DNA of 64,000 bases from Branchipolynoe longqiensis (lineage: Eukaryota > Annelida > Polychaeta > Phyllodocida > Polynoidae): NCBI GenBank assembly GCA_030323885.1, contig CM059188.1, positions 109,651,263 to 109,715,262 of the forward strand, in the 5' to 3' direction. The notes below the pieces were generated by a model, which was not told the origin of the DNA, ran no database searches, and saw nothing but the letters and a program-made list of their open reading frames with translations. Both the position numbers and the translations under genes were made by a program. Shown here piece by piece: positions 53,380 to 64,000 of this stretch. Positions within the stretch are counted from its first letter, which is position 1, and the number at the start of each line of letters is the position of its first letter.

Positions 53380-55252
53380 TCGGGCACCACCAGTATCGCA
53401 TGTGTCCCTTCCAAGCCGATTTTTCTCACTACTCGGCTGATAATGCTAAATGGCGGGAAAATATAAAAATAATTATTTTCCCAAGTAATAGCAAACGCAT
53501 CTACTTTCCAAGCATCCGGTTCAGGATGCCAAGAAACATAACAGGGTAACTTGTTATTATTTCGTGATGCAAATAAGTCAACTTCAGGTGTACCCCATTT
53601 TTCACAAACGAAGTTAAACAAAGGTGTAGAGAGAGACCACTCTAAATGGTCATGGAAATTTCTACTTTTATAATCTGCAAGTGTATTTTGTGACCCTGGA
53701 ATATGCGCTACAGTCAGCCAGACTTGTTGAGCCTGTGCCCAGTTCCAAATCAGTTTAGATAACTGATTGCAAGACTTTGATTTGGTTCCACCCATGTTAC
53801 GAATATATGCCATGGCAGTAGTATTATCAGTTAGTATTCTAACCTGTGATTTATTTATCTTTACTAAACTACGTAAGCCCAAATAAATAGCACGCAATTC
53901 TAGTGCATTAATATAGTCTGATTTTTCATCATCAAGCCATCTACCTCCTGTTGTGACCCCATCTCGATGAGCTCCCCAACCTTCTAACGAAGCATCAGTA
54001 GTAATTACTGTATTAGGTTCCGCCATGCGGATTGGATTTGGTGAACCTGCTATATGTTGCATCCACCATCCAATATCCTGTAACCCTTCTTGCGAAATAA
54101 ACATCTTTCGATCAAAATTGCCTTTAGTTCGTGTTAACGCTAAATTTTTATCTATTTCTAGCGACTTAATATGGGCCTTCCCATATAACACAGCAGGTGC
54201 ATATGAGGTCATTATGCCAATAAGAACAGCAACCTGTCTAATTTTTGGCTTTGATAACTTAATAAGCTGAGTCGCTGTAGTCATAAACTTAATTAGTTTT
54301 TGTTCTGTTATCGACACTGTAAGGGACTGTGTATCCAGAATAAACCCTAAACATTTGAGTTGTTTTGTTGGTTTAAACACTGACTTTTGTTGATGTACAT
54401 AAAACCCCAATTTAGTGAGTAATGCACATAAATCCAAAACTGCATTCACACAACCAATTTGTGTTGATGCTATAATAAAAGAATCATCTATGTATGGAAA
54501 CATTATATGACCCTTCCTCGCCATTACCGAGAAAACAGGTTTAAGCAATTTAGTAAATAAACGTGGCGCACAAGCTAAGCCATTCACATACAGGTAAACT
54601 CATAGAGTTGGTTATCCCAAATAAATCGAAGAAATTTTCGGTATTGTTCCATTATGGGAAGCGTATAATATGCATCCTGTAAATCAACACTAGCCATCCA
54701 CGCATCTGGTGTAATCAGATCTCGTGCCGTATCTAGAGAGAACATTTTAAAATGTCGATATTCCACCCTTTTATTAAGGATTGTTAAATCCAGGATCATT
54801 CGAACATCACCATTAGGCTTCGGTCTCGAGAAAATGTTTGAAATAAACTGTCCTGAACAGTGTGTCACTTTTTATATAATTCCTTTCTCAAAGAATTTAT
54901 GTACCTGTTTAGTTAATGCGTCTCGTTCAACTGGTTGAATGTTATATGGAAAAGGTATTATACTTTGTACAGGAATTTGTGTAAAGGGAATTTGAACACC
55001 CCTAACTATTTCTATAATTTCTTGGTCACTAGTAATTTTGTGCCACTCAGAAATATGATTACTAATATTACCAGCCACAAAGTTGCTTACAGTTTGTGTG
55101 TTTTTAGAGGCTGCAGGGACTTGTAAAGTTTGTGTTTGGACCTCTACTTGGACCCGCCCCTGGGGAAAGGTCTCGACGAGTTGAACCCTCGACCTATTGG
55201 CCGTGCGGTGTTGTCGGTCCAGCCTGGGCGAGCGCCCCGGCCCCGAAACCAT
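53229..55252 (-). pseudogene. DIRS reverse transcriptase-RNase H frame, two lesions
   Basis: Starts at ATG 55252 inside the gag 3' end. A linker is followed by reverse transcriptase motifs: SRPKPNGDVRMILDL, VDLQDAYYTLPI, NGLACAPRLFTKL and the catalytic box FPYIDDSF. RNase H then shows TDASLEGWGA, ALELRAI, TDNTTAMAYI and a final Asp in NTLADYKS. A further domain (WGTPEVDLFASRNNNKLPCY, FPPFSII) corresponds to the region of DIRS elements compared to Dam-type methyltransferases; I cannot confirm catalytic residues. Lesions: an in-frame TAA at 54874-54872, and a one-base frame change near 54590 just before the NGLACAP box. Apart from these the frame is well kept, so inactivation is recent. Confidence 0.92.
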
Positions 55253-56502
55253 TGACCGAAGTTTGAACTCGGTCTGGTTCCTCTGGTGAACCGTCGTGGA
55301 CGAAAATCCCCTCGTGACTTTTTGAAACGAGGAACTTCCTGTTTCTTCTTGCCATCCATGTTTTTGCCACTCTTGGCTGCAGTCTCTACCTCTTTATAGA
55401 GGTATTGTAGTTGACCGCCAAACATCTTGGTATTATCTAAAGGTTTCCCTTTAATCGGCTCTGGAGCAAGATAGAGCGTAAACTCCTTCCCCTCATTATC
55501 GGTAACCTTCTTAGAGCGAGCCACTTCTTTGCCAGCATCTGTGCAAACTGACTTGAAGACATTTTCATATCTTCGAAACGACAGGTAATTACCTGCCGCC
55601 GCTAGCACTGCAATGCCTTTGTCCATTGTCTTAGCCAAAGACGAGAACTTATTTTCACTCTGCATCCTATTAGCCACAGGAACAATAGCTGTTAGGGTAG
55701 CCAACACTGCCTTATGCACTGTGTGCAACACATCCTCAAACTTCTTACGGTCATCCGTCATATTGACATCCCGATCCATTTCTTTAATGATGGAGTTGGG
55801 AACACCCTTTATGCCTGTTAACTCATCTCCTAACTTGGAGATAACCTCCGCCGGTTTGAACGTGCGAAAATGACCATTCACGGTCTCGTGCATAAGCGTA
55901 GTGGTTTTAACCCGCTTAGCCTTTGGCTTCTCCACCTTCTTAGCCACTTTAGTGCCAATGTCCGCATAGACCCCTTCATATACGGTGTCTGAGTCTGATT
56001 CCGTAGAAGTAGACTCAGTGGACGACTCAGAAGAAGAATATTTCCTCTTCCTCTTCTTCTTTTTGGACTTAGTCTTCCGCTTTTTGCGCAAACCAGACTC
56101 TGCCCGCTCCTTGGTGAATTCATCACCCGAAGAAATCACCTGTTTCTTCTTCTTCCTCCGTTTAGGAGAAGGAGGAGGAGGAGCCTTAAGCTCCACCGCC
56201 GAGTCTGTGTCCAAGAAATCCTCAAATGAATCCTCTTGGACACTCGGCCAACGCCGCTTCCGAGACACAGGCGATTTGGCAGTCAAGATGTGGCTTTCCA
56301 ATCTTGCAAAGCGAGCCTCCTAATCTGGAGGCGCAGGCACATCAGGCACTGCGTCCTCGTCCGGGTCGGAGAGGATATGCGCCCGGGGCTGTGTCGACGG
56401 CCCTGCCGACAACACGGGTGAGGAGTCGTACTCCTCGTCCACTCCACTCGGAACACTCCCCTCGGCTGCTGCTGCACCGCGCTTACTCCGCTTCGTGGCC
56501 AT
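55144..56502 (-). pseudogene. DIRS gag-like frame with one stop
   Basis: From ATG 56502 (MATKRSKRG) to the stop at 55144, about 450 codons, broken by a single TAG at 56322-56320; the same frame continues on both sides. Features in order: acidic/Ser-rich start, very basic Lys/Arg run (KKRKTKSKKKKRKRKYSSSE), a Ser/Glu/Asp stretch, an ordered helical domain (about residues 200-370, with GDELTGIKGVPNSIIKEM and YLSFRRYENVFKSVC) and an Arg/Gly-rich C-terminus (GRGARPGWTD, GRGFNSSRPFPRGG) fit for nucleic-acid binding. DIRS gag proteins are poorly conserved; position and composition support the call. Confidence 0.88.
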
Positions 56503-57212
56503 CGGGAACTGAAACAAACATTTTTGGTCAGTCCCGGTATATATATATGTCACAATATGGTTGTTTCAAACTCATTTGGACATCTATTGGTGTTAAAGAA
56601 CGTGTTTATACCGTTATAACACAGGCGTAATAAGCTAAATTTGTGCGTGGGTTGTGGGTCAAGCCCAAACCTTACGCGGGGTCGGGACCAGTGTATCGGC
56701 CCGCCCATCCCTCTGTTCCGCACACTTCTCCCACCTGTGACTACTACGTCAACAAGTTGGAGAAAATGCTACGAAACTCGGAGAAACGCCTGAAAAAGTT
56801 TTGTCTAGGGGAGTCTATAAAAGAAACCCAGGAGCATCTCCAACATTACTCTCTATTAGAGTACGAGAGAATTTCCACATGAGATAGGGCGAAACCCACA
56901 TCTCTACCCATAGTCACACGGTGACCCGGGTGTTGACATAACCGCTAATGACCGGTTTGGTTCCTTCGAGAAACCCACTCGAGTGTTCTATCCTTGGTTG
57001 TTTATAACCAAATAACTCGTCCAAATTGGACCAACGAAAGTCTAAACTTTCCATATTGATGCTCTAATGCATCATAATTAAGCTAACCACAGTTTTTATT
57101 ATACTTACTGCGTATTTGCTTGTATGTAGACTAATTTTGCCGGAGCAACCCAACGACACGTTATCCAGTCGTGAGTTGTATATGCTAATTGCTGGTACCG
57201 GACGTGCTTACC
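56503..57212 (-). other. DIRS 5' untranslated region
   Basis: About 700 bp between the inverted repeat and gag. No frame of note on the coding strand; the plus-strand 79-codon frame at 56643-56882 is taken as chance. Confidence 0.6.
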
Positions 57213-57258
57213 TCTCCCTAGCCTGAGGCTAGCCTGAGGCTGTTTACCGAGGTAAAAT
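57213..57258. repeat. DIRS inverted terminal repeat (gag side)
   Basis: Partner of 52141-52186, followed outside by a TA dinucleotide tract. The inner neighbour ATTGCTGGTACCGGACGTGC (57188 on) recurs inverted at 51925-51945. Confidence 0.95.
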
Positions 57259-59405
57259 ATATATATATAGTTAGTATATTTATATACGTGTATAAAATCA
57301 TCGGAATGAGGTATTTCTTATTATTTCCTATTATTGTTATGATCCGTTATTGTCCACTGACAGACCCAGATCTATTCACTGCGGCACTCATTTGCCTGCG
57401 GTGGCGCCGCCACCGGCAGTTCTTGGTACTCATTCCTTAGAAGTTGTATGGATCACTTGCTGTAAAAAGTGATAAATAATATATATAAATGTTCTCAAAT
57501 GCACTACACAGCCCTGCACACTGATCCCCTTCCCACCCCAACCCCACCCCTACTACACCTGCTTTTAAAAACTATTACCTAACATTTTCCTTTAAATTGA
57601 CATAAAACCTGTCTGATGTAAGTCGCCACTCCAATCTCAGACTTCCGATCCAATCATTAGGCCACACAATACGGAACACTTGTGATGGGATTAAAAAATG
57701 GGCAGGTTTCTCCCATTTGGTATTGGTGATTGGATCCACTGATTTGCATATTTACAATATAATATATATATGTGTATTGGAGATATGTTAAATCTTTTTG
57801 AAAAAAGAAGAGAGAAAGCAAAGGAAGAAAGAAGTGTTTAAGACAATTCTAGAATCATCTTGTACATTTATTGATGCATGCTCACCAAGTGCATAATACA
57901 CATGTTGAACTGGAATTGTATGCAGTTACTATTACAACGAATAGTCAATTTATATTATGCTTCTATTATCAAACAGGATTTTCATGTGGTTATTATTGCA
58001 ACTGATATTGACATTTACGTACCAACAAATTGTATTGAACAGCCAGAAGACCAGTGCTCTGGCACTGACAAAAGACATTATTCGCTGAATAAAATACATT
58101 TAGTAAAAACAAAAATGCAAAAACAGCGAAAGGCCTAGTAAAATAATAGTGAACGCAACTATTTAATTATCCAAGTGGATTTAATTGAATAATATATGTT
58201 TTCCAACCGTGGAGAACATGATATCAAATTCAACGGAGTGTGTCTACTGATAAAATGCGGTCACAAAGATGAGATGCAATCCTGACACCTAATTATATTA
58301 AAGTACACTATTATACAGCAAAATGTTCTTAAATCTGGAATGGGAAGTAGGAGTAGGAGTGGGAGTGGGGGTGCCAGATCGTGGCACATTTTGGTTGTAA
58401 TTCTAGAACACAGCCATATCACTGTAGTTCCAATGCACACTTGACCTGACGTGCCATAGGGAAAAAAACAGAACACACATGTATACACATGAAGTCCTAA
58501 TGTTCAGCTTTAACAAAGCCGACTGTCTGACCCAGTTATTGGCAAGCAACTAAACGGTACCAAACTTGGGTTTGTGTGCACAGGTGGCTCGGCGGGGGTC
58601 GATTAAAGACAAATGCTGCATATTGATTTAATAATCGAATATGCCCCCCAAAAATGGGCACAGCAATAGCTAATAAAACTATATAAACTTAATACATATT
58701 AATACAATGCAAGAATGGGGATATCCTAACATCACTATTCCACAACATGTGATATTTAATGCCAGTGCTTTATGTTTTAATCTACAATTAACTGTTTGGC
58801 CGACTAACAAAATCCGCCTAGTGACATTCTCGTGATCGATTCAACTACTGTCGGTCAAATTGAGCTGGTCAAACTGATTATGTCTAAAAGGTCGGGTGAG
58901 GTCGGCCGAGTTAAAGCCAGGCATAGTGAAAAAGAGGCAAAACTTCACCTTGTAATCTGGAGACAGCAGGGTGACCTGTGTCAGGCGCAGTGGGTAGGAC
59001 GTCATTCTAGCATTCTCCATGAGGTATCAAATCTATATACTTAGAGCCAACTTTGAGTGCTGCTATAATCCCATGGTTCTAATCATAAATGCCAACCATG
59101 TCATAATAAGGCACCTGAGCAACAGCAGTGGCACAACCACACCTCACAGAGTTAGTCCTGAGCTAGTGTTTCCTTCCCAGTCGAGCACAGCTGCAATGTC
59201 TTAAAAAGTCCAATCCAGACTGAAGGTGCTAGGTGCTGAGCGTAGACTCAGGTCAATAATTAACTTCTATATCCTACTGCTTGAGTGCAGGGTGCGCCAG
59301 CCGTTGTTTGGGGAAGGGGGGGGGGGGATGATGATGGTGTGTGGCATGGATCCACCACCACCCCACCCACGCCCCACCACACACACATAACACACGTAAC
59401 CTCAC
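57259..59405. other. no gene seen
   Basis: AT-rich with a short palindrome GGTGGCGCCGCCACC at 57403. On the minus strand, 59008-58849 is an open stretch (SYPLRLTQVTLLSPDYK) too short to assign. Confidence 0.4.
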
Positions 59406-59469
59406 CTCATGGAGCACACAGAGCAGTGCCTCCAGTGTGTGGCCACCAGCCGGGTTAGATAAATAAAAT
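59406..59469 (-). CDS. candidate short exon
   Basis: 64 bp on the minus strand: AG acceptor at 59471-59470 (weak pyrimidine tract), donor CATGAG followed by GTGAGG. Encodes FYLSNPAGGHTLEALLCVLH then Glu in one frame, ending on a codon boundary, which would fit the start phase of LRRC49-like exon a. A second frame is also open. It could equally belong to another gene or to none. Confidence 0.25.
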
Positions 59470-59963
59470 CTAGCAACTCTGCCCGTCAGTGTTATTAACT
59501 CTTAGTGGGCGCCGTGCAGAGGGCACGTGCTACTAACAAAACGCCGCCCAGCATTGTCAATCTGCAAGGTAGGAAACCGCGAAGCAAACGTAAGGCCATC
59601 TGATTTTTCGATCAGTGAGCTTAGTTCACATTTCGTGGCGAAACTGCTCCACAAACTCCTAGTTTTACTGAAAGCAGCATGCTGGGGAAATTATATTGAT
59701 TTCTCTCTCTTTTTTTCTCATCCATAATTTTATTATTTGTTGTTTGCAGAAGATCTTAAAATTTAAATATAGGTAGGCGTTGTAAAACATTGCCCTCAAA
59801 GTTATTGATTAAGAAACAAAGATTTGTTCTCGTCAAAGAACAATATAATCGCATTGGTGTTCGATCTAGAAGACTTGTATGCATATGAACATCTCGAATA
59901 GCCAGTTGTATAACTGGAGAAGCTTATTTGTACATAGATGTGTGCACATGTGTCTATATGATC

Positions 59964-59966
<3 letters not shown>

Positions 59967-60023
<57 letters not shown>

Positions 60024-60050
60024 CGTGCGTGTGTGCGTGTGTGTGTGTGA
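59967..60050. repeat. (TG)n microsatellite
   Basis: About 40 TG units with GTGCG interruptions at the end. Confidence 0.97.
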
Positions 60051-60079
60051 TGGTTTATTTATCCTGTCCATAACGAGTA

Positions 60080-60641
60080 AGACGGGCATTCCTTACACGT
60101 GGTATGCGGTATGTGGCATGCGAATGGCAGCATTCCTTACACGCGGCATGTGGCACACGACTGGCTATATTCCTACCTTTATAATTACCAAATTATAGAT
60201 AAGTATTCATATTTTTGTGGCTGTGGTAGCATTTTTACCAACCCGAACCCCCACCACCACCACTACCATATGTTTCCCCTCAGCACCCTTGTGTGTGCCC
60301 GTTCCGTAATGCTCAGTGACCTCTCCTCGTCTAAAACTAATGGACAAGTGCGACTGACTGAACCCCACCACCACCACTACCATATGTTTCCTCTCAGAAG
60401 CCTTGTGCATGACCTTTCCGTAATGCTCAGTCGCCTCTCCTCGTCTATAACTAATGGACAAGTACGACTGATGTTTCTATTCACACACCGTGTGCCGCAT
60501 ACCGCACCGATCGCTACAGGGACCGATCGGTTTGACGCATTCGCATACCGCGTGTAAGGAATGTAGCCCATAGACTTCAAGGCGTTTCGATTTGTTGTCG
60601 CATTCGCATACCGCATGCCGCGTGTAAGGAATGCACCCTTT
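60080..60641. mobile_element. MITE family H with internal duplication
   Basis: Inverted tips GGCATTCCTTACACGTGGTA and, reversed on the right, GCATTCCTTACACGCGGCAT, each followed by inverted GGTATGCGG-like sequence. The left tip motif recurs at 60130. A segment of about 115 bp is repeated in the middle (CCACCACCACTACCATATGT at 60250 and 60367). No coding capacity. Confidence 0.82.
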
Positions 60642-61109
60642 AGTCACATTACAGCTTATTTTCATCGCTGAACAGCAATAGTCTCAATTTGGTAGTTACC
60701 TTGTCATCTTAGTAATGGATATTTAGGCCCCATATCCCCCAATCTTGGTGATTATTAAAGGTCGGACTCTAAGTCGTGACACTACAACAATTTGCCTTCC
60801 TCTCACCCTTGCACATTTACTATGTATTATTATTGAGAACAAAATCACCATGATCCACTTGCCAAGTATATTGGCCTAAAAGTGTTATCCATTGCTTGCA
60901 GTCAGCGCATGCCAAGAATAATTAGCATGGGGCTGAGAATAATTTGACACACATATTTAGTCACCGGTCTTTGTTTGAATATCCCACGGGGGATAAAAAT
61001 CACACTCTTAGTTTCTACATTAGGCAACCCCTCTCCCCCCCCCAAAAAAAACCTAAAAAACTAATGATTGTCTCTGTCCATGCCTGAAAAATCGCCCGCC
61101 CCTGATTTT
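60642..61109. other. no gene seen
   Basis: Single-copy; C-rich then A-rich run at 61029-61050. Confidence 0.4.
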
Positions 61110-61312
61110 TTGTAACTGTTAAATGGTGAGTGCGGGTGTAGTGAGAAATGGAAAAGGGAGTGGACGGGGGTGGGGTGGATGGAGTGAGAAATAAAAAGGG
61201 GAGTGAAGAGGGGGAATGGACAGGATAGTGGGGGAAATGAATGGAGATGGATTTGAGGGTTGATATGGAGGGAACTGGGAAGGGGAGGGAGCAGGGTCAA
61301 GAGTGGAGAAGA
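61110..61312. repeat. purine-rich GGAGTG tract
   Basis: G/A-rich degenerate repeats (GGAGTGAGAAAT, GGGGAGTGAAGAG). Confidence 0.8.
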
Positions 61313-61536
61313 CAACAATTAATAATACAAATAAAAACCGCCCGCCCGACCCAGATTTTTATTTCAAAGGACGATCACCAACTTTTTAACATTTTATTTA
61401 GCCTTATAATGAGAAGTTTCGCATACAGATCGGACCCAGTGCTTAGATTCGAACCCATATTTATGCTATTTAGGGCCGTGTTTTCAACGATTGGTTAGCC
61501 TGGCCTCTCTAATGCAACTAACCATGACAAGGATGC

Positions 61537-61560
61537 TTTCATCGGACTATGCAGCTTTAA
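61537..61560. mobile_element. MITE family A solo end
   Basis: Right tip ATCGGACTATGCAGCTTTAA alone. Confidence 0.6.
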
Positions 61561-61571
61561 GTGGACAAGAC

Positions 61572-61645
61572 AGGGGCTGGTTTGCTTAGTATCAGGATAA
61601 TGTGACTGGGTGGGATATCGAGTCATGATCGCTGGTGCCCGGTCT
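61572..61645 (+). mobile_element. SINE-1 central fragment
   Basis: ATCAGGATAATGTGACTGGG, then GGTGGGATATCGAGTCATGA; head and tail lost. Confidence 0.75.
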
Positions 61646-61747
61646 TCAAATCACAACCTATAGGATTTCACGGTAACGATCGTTTCCAGTAATGTTTTGT
61701 TACAGTGCTGAAAAAACAATAGGACCAACATTTCCTACAAGTATTGA

Positions 61748-62070
61748 AAAAAGCTTTTTTTAAATTTAACGACGCCTCTAGAGCACATTTATTTTTATCA
61801 TCGGCTATTGGACATCCAACATATGGTCATTCTGACATTTCTTTGGCGGAAACCTGCTGGCGCCATATATGCTACTCTTTCTGATAAGCAGAAAGGGGTC
61901 TTTTATACACGACAGCACATACCACATCCTTTGATTAACCAGTTGTGGACCACTGGTTGGAAAGGAAAATATCCCAGACTGCAAATGTGTCCACTGAGCA
62001 GGATCAATCGGATGACCCAAACTGTCACAGGTGGACACTCTACCGCCTGAGCTAGGTCCTGCTCTCCCTT
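61748..62070 (-). mobile_element. SINE-2, nearly full length
   Basis: 3' end TTTAACGACGCCTCTAGAGC at 61768; head with AGCTCAGGCGGTAGAGTG on the minus strand near 62055. Confidence 0.88.
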
Positions 62071-62569
62071 ACAAGCATTGATGCTTGTGCTACCATTCAA
62101 TCAAGTTATATATATTCACAAATCATTGAACCACTACCGATACGTTCCCATGAGCATTGAGCATGGAACCCAGAATGTGTTTCCCATAAAATTTGAAATC
62201 CTATAGGTTGCAGTCGAACAGTGCTGTAAAATAGCCAAGAGTGTCTCTTTTCTCCTTAAGGGTGTGAGTGTTTGTCTTACTAACTTTGTTTTATGAGTTT
62301 TTGTCTTGTGAGCTTTTGTTGTGGAACCGCCTACACTAGTATTAACAGTCCATTTCTTACGTAGCTAATAAGGACACTGATCCATTGAGCCTAAAATTTT
62401 CGGTTTAAATTATATTCTGGACCAGAAATAAGTCCATATATTATACAAATTTACTGCAGCACAATTCCGGATTACCCCAGAGTGTCCCAGAACTTTGAAA
62501 ATGCCATGGATGTGCAAAAAGCCAACATGTTATGCTGCGCATGGGGCTCACCCAGAATCCTATCTAATA
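62071..62569. other. no gene seen
   Basis: Single-copy sequence; no features recognised. Confidence 0.4.
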
Positions 62570-63478
62570 GGCCTGTCACGCTACGACGTAACGAGCTAAC
62601 GTGAGCCGACGTAGCTGAATTTTGGTCATTACGTTGAGGTATGGCGGGTTGCGTCATGCTTACGTTAGGCAGATGTCAGGTTACGTTGAGTTATGGCAGC
62701 TCGCATAAAAGTTTCGACGTAGCTCGACGTGATGCAGTTGCATTGGAATGATTTTACACTCACGTTGCGCCGATGTTAGGCGTGCGATAGAGCTGCGTTG
62801 GCTACGTTAGATCAACATTGCCTTATGTCAGAGTGATGCACAGGCGGGAGGAACGTGCGGCCCACGCTAAGACAACGCGGGGTTAACCTATCTCAGCTTA
62901 GGTCAAACGTGTCTGTGACGCGTGCCTAACGTAGCTCAGGCATTTCGCAAATGTGTCCTGACGTAGTTGACTTAGTTGATGAACGTCTAGCGTGCACGTA
63001 ATGTCTGTGACGTCCTTCGAACATTGTTAAACGTGTTGTGAACGTGTTGCCTTCGAGTATATAAATACCTACGATGTCCTCATGCTGGTCACGCTGGACT
63101 CATGTCAATCTGATGCTATTCTCTCGGTGGGGCGACGTCGACTCACGTTGGGAAAAATGGTTAAGTCGGGTGTGACAACGTTAGGGCTGGCGTGATCACG
63201 CCAGCCCGATGCTAAGGCGGCGCTAATGTCACACTAGGCTGGCGTCACGCGCGCTGCAGTTTCGCTAGTATCATGTTGCTACAATTAATAATTCCTTTGT
63301 CCTCACTCGTTGAACCACGTTATCACTACGCTATACCGACGTTACGCTCACATAAACTATGTGGCATTGACGCCCAACTTGGCCCCGTATTTGCATATTA
63401 CACCGAGAATTTCTACGCGTAAAATTTATTTTCACGTTGTCCCTACGCTGGCGCGTTACATCGTAGTGTGACAGGGCC
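62570..63478. mobile_element. 909-bp TIR element rich in ACGT
   Basis: Inverted tips GGCCTGTCACGCTACGACGT and, reversed on the right, GGCCCTGTCACACTACGATG, bordered by ATA on each side. The interior is unusual: dense in ACGT, ACGTAG and CACGTT, so far richer in CpG than the neighbourhood. No reading frame of note. A non-autonomous DNA transposon is the best reading; the superfamily is unknown. Confidence 0.82.
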
Positions 63479-64000
63479 ATAAAATAAGAAATGGGGTAAA
63501 AAATCAAGGGGTTCCTGCCTCTCAATTTCTAAAGCACGGTAGAATATAACCGTAATACAATATATATGTCCTATTTGCCTAACGACATGTGTGCAACGAC
63601 AGAGCTATATAAATGGATAAATATCAGGAGAGGTGCAGCGATTTTGTGGGTCAACTGCCACAGCCTCAATTAATTAGTATGCTAATTCTGCCAACATACA
63701 GCTTTGTTTCAATAAGTTATGTTAGTGTTTACAATTCACGCTTCATCGTAACCAGCTTAAATAATTCAATATGGAAATTATCGACGTTAGAGATGGCGTA
63801 CATCACTATGTATTATAATAGGCCCGACCGAAGTCGATAGTTATAGTAGTGGTATGAAATGTCTCTATATGCTGCGTCACAAAGTCTGGTTTATAGAATG
63901 CTTTGATGCCTTGTAGCATTAGTTATTACGATATAGCATCACAATATTAAATGGTTAGTGAACTAGTGGGACATACCAAAAGCTACACGTTAAACAGTGA
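63479..64000. other. no gene seen
   Basis: AT-rich; the 75-codon frame at 63613-63840 has no recognised motif. Confidence 0.4.

Larger units (their letters stand above)
51829..57258 (-). mobile_element. DIRS-type tyrosine-recombinase retrotransposon
   Basis: About 5.1-5.4 kb with the three DIRS genes on the minus strand in the order gag, reverse transcriptase/RNase H, tyrosine recombinase, overlapping in different frames. A perfect 46-bp inverted repeat (52141-52186 and 57213-57258) encloses the genes. Beyond the recombinase end, 51829-52140 adds an 89-bp perfect inverted pair and a 35-bp segment complementary to the other end, which looks like the internal complementary region used to close the circular DNA intermediate. 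No target duplication is expected, because integration is by the recombinase. Gag and reverse transcriptase each carry a stop, so this copy is probably not autonomous. Confidence 0.93.

Noticed and set aside
53147..53549. Plus-strand frames across the DIRS element
   Set aside because: They are antisense shadows of the recombinase and RNase H frames.
58849..59008. Minus-strand open stretch with SYPLRLTQVTLLSPDYK
   Set aside because: Too short, no firm acceptor, and part of the plus strand resembles a tRNA-like SINE head.
1..64000. CRISPR arrays in the tandem repeats
   Set aside because: Units are contiguous without unique spacers and the genome is plainly animal.

Overview
The window looks like nuclear DNA of a lophotrochozoan animal, most likely a mollusc. 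The evidence is an AT-rich background, GT-AG introns of 0.7-6 kb, a conserved metazoan gene split into small exons, and a dense load of tRNA-derived SINEs, MITEs, LINE fragments and a DIRS retrotransposon. The phylum is an inference. There are no prokaryotic operons, rRNA genes or CRISPR arrays.

The best-supported host gene is an LRRC49-like gene (a tubulin polyglutamylase complex subunit) on the minus strand. Seven exons between 46231 and 28712 have splice sites and reading phases that fit together, and they encode a run of SDS22-type leucine-rich repeats. First and last exons were not found. A second minus-strand locus has a GC-rich 209-codon reading frame at 17454-18079 that I cannot name. 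Possible further coding pieces lie at 10300-10417 and 7061-7307.

Repeats by region: 0-5 kb holds a TGTA microsatellite, a 120-bp satellite, a foldback element and CAC-rich low-complexity DNA. 7.4-9.3 kb is a 119-bp satellite ending at a SINE with a clear target duplication. 11-14.3 kb is a graveyard of retroelements (gypsy integrase end, degraded tyrosine recombinase). 14.5-28 kb is mostly MITEs and SINEs around the unknown gene. 28.7-46.3 kb is the LRRC49-like gene with repeat-filled introns. 50.3-51.8 kb has two LINE ends facing each other. 51.8-57.3 kb is a nearly complete DIRS retrotransposon (gag, RT/RNase H, tyrosine recombinase, inverted termini). 57.3-64 kb has little coding signal and two MITEs, one rich in ACGT.

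The most unusual pattern is tandem repetition touching gene parts. The 3' end and splice donor of one LRRC49-like exon is repeated eight times. The start of the 17.4-18 kb reading frame is repeated as an array that places three short upstream ORFs before it. A 12-bp repeat runs into a possible exon at 10.3 kb.
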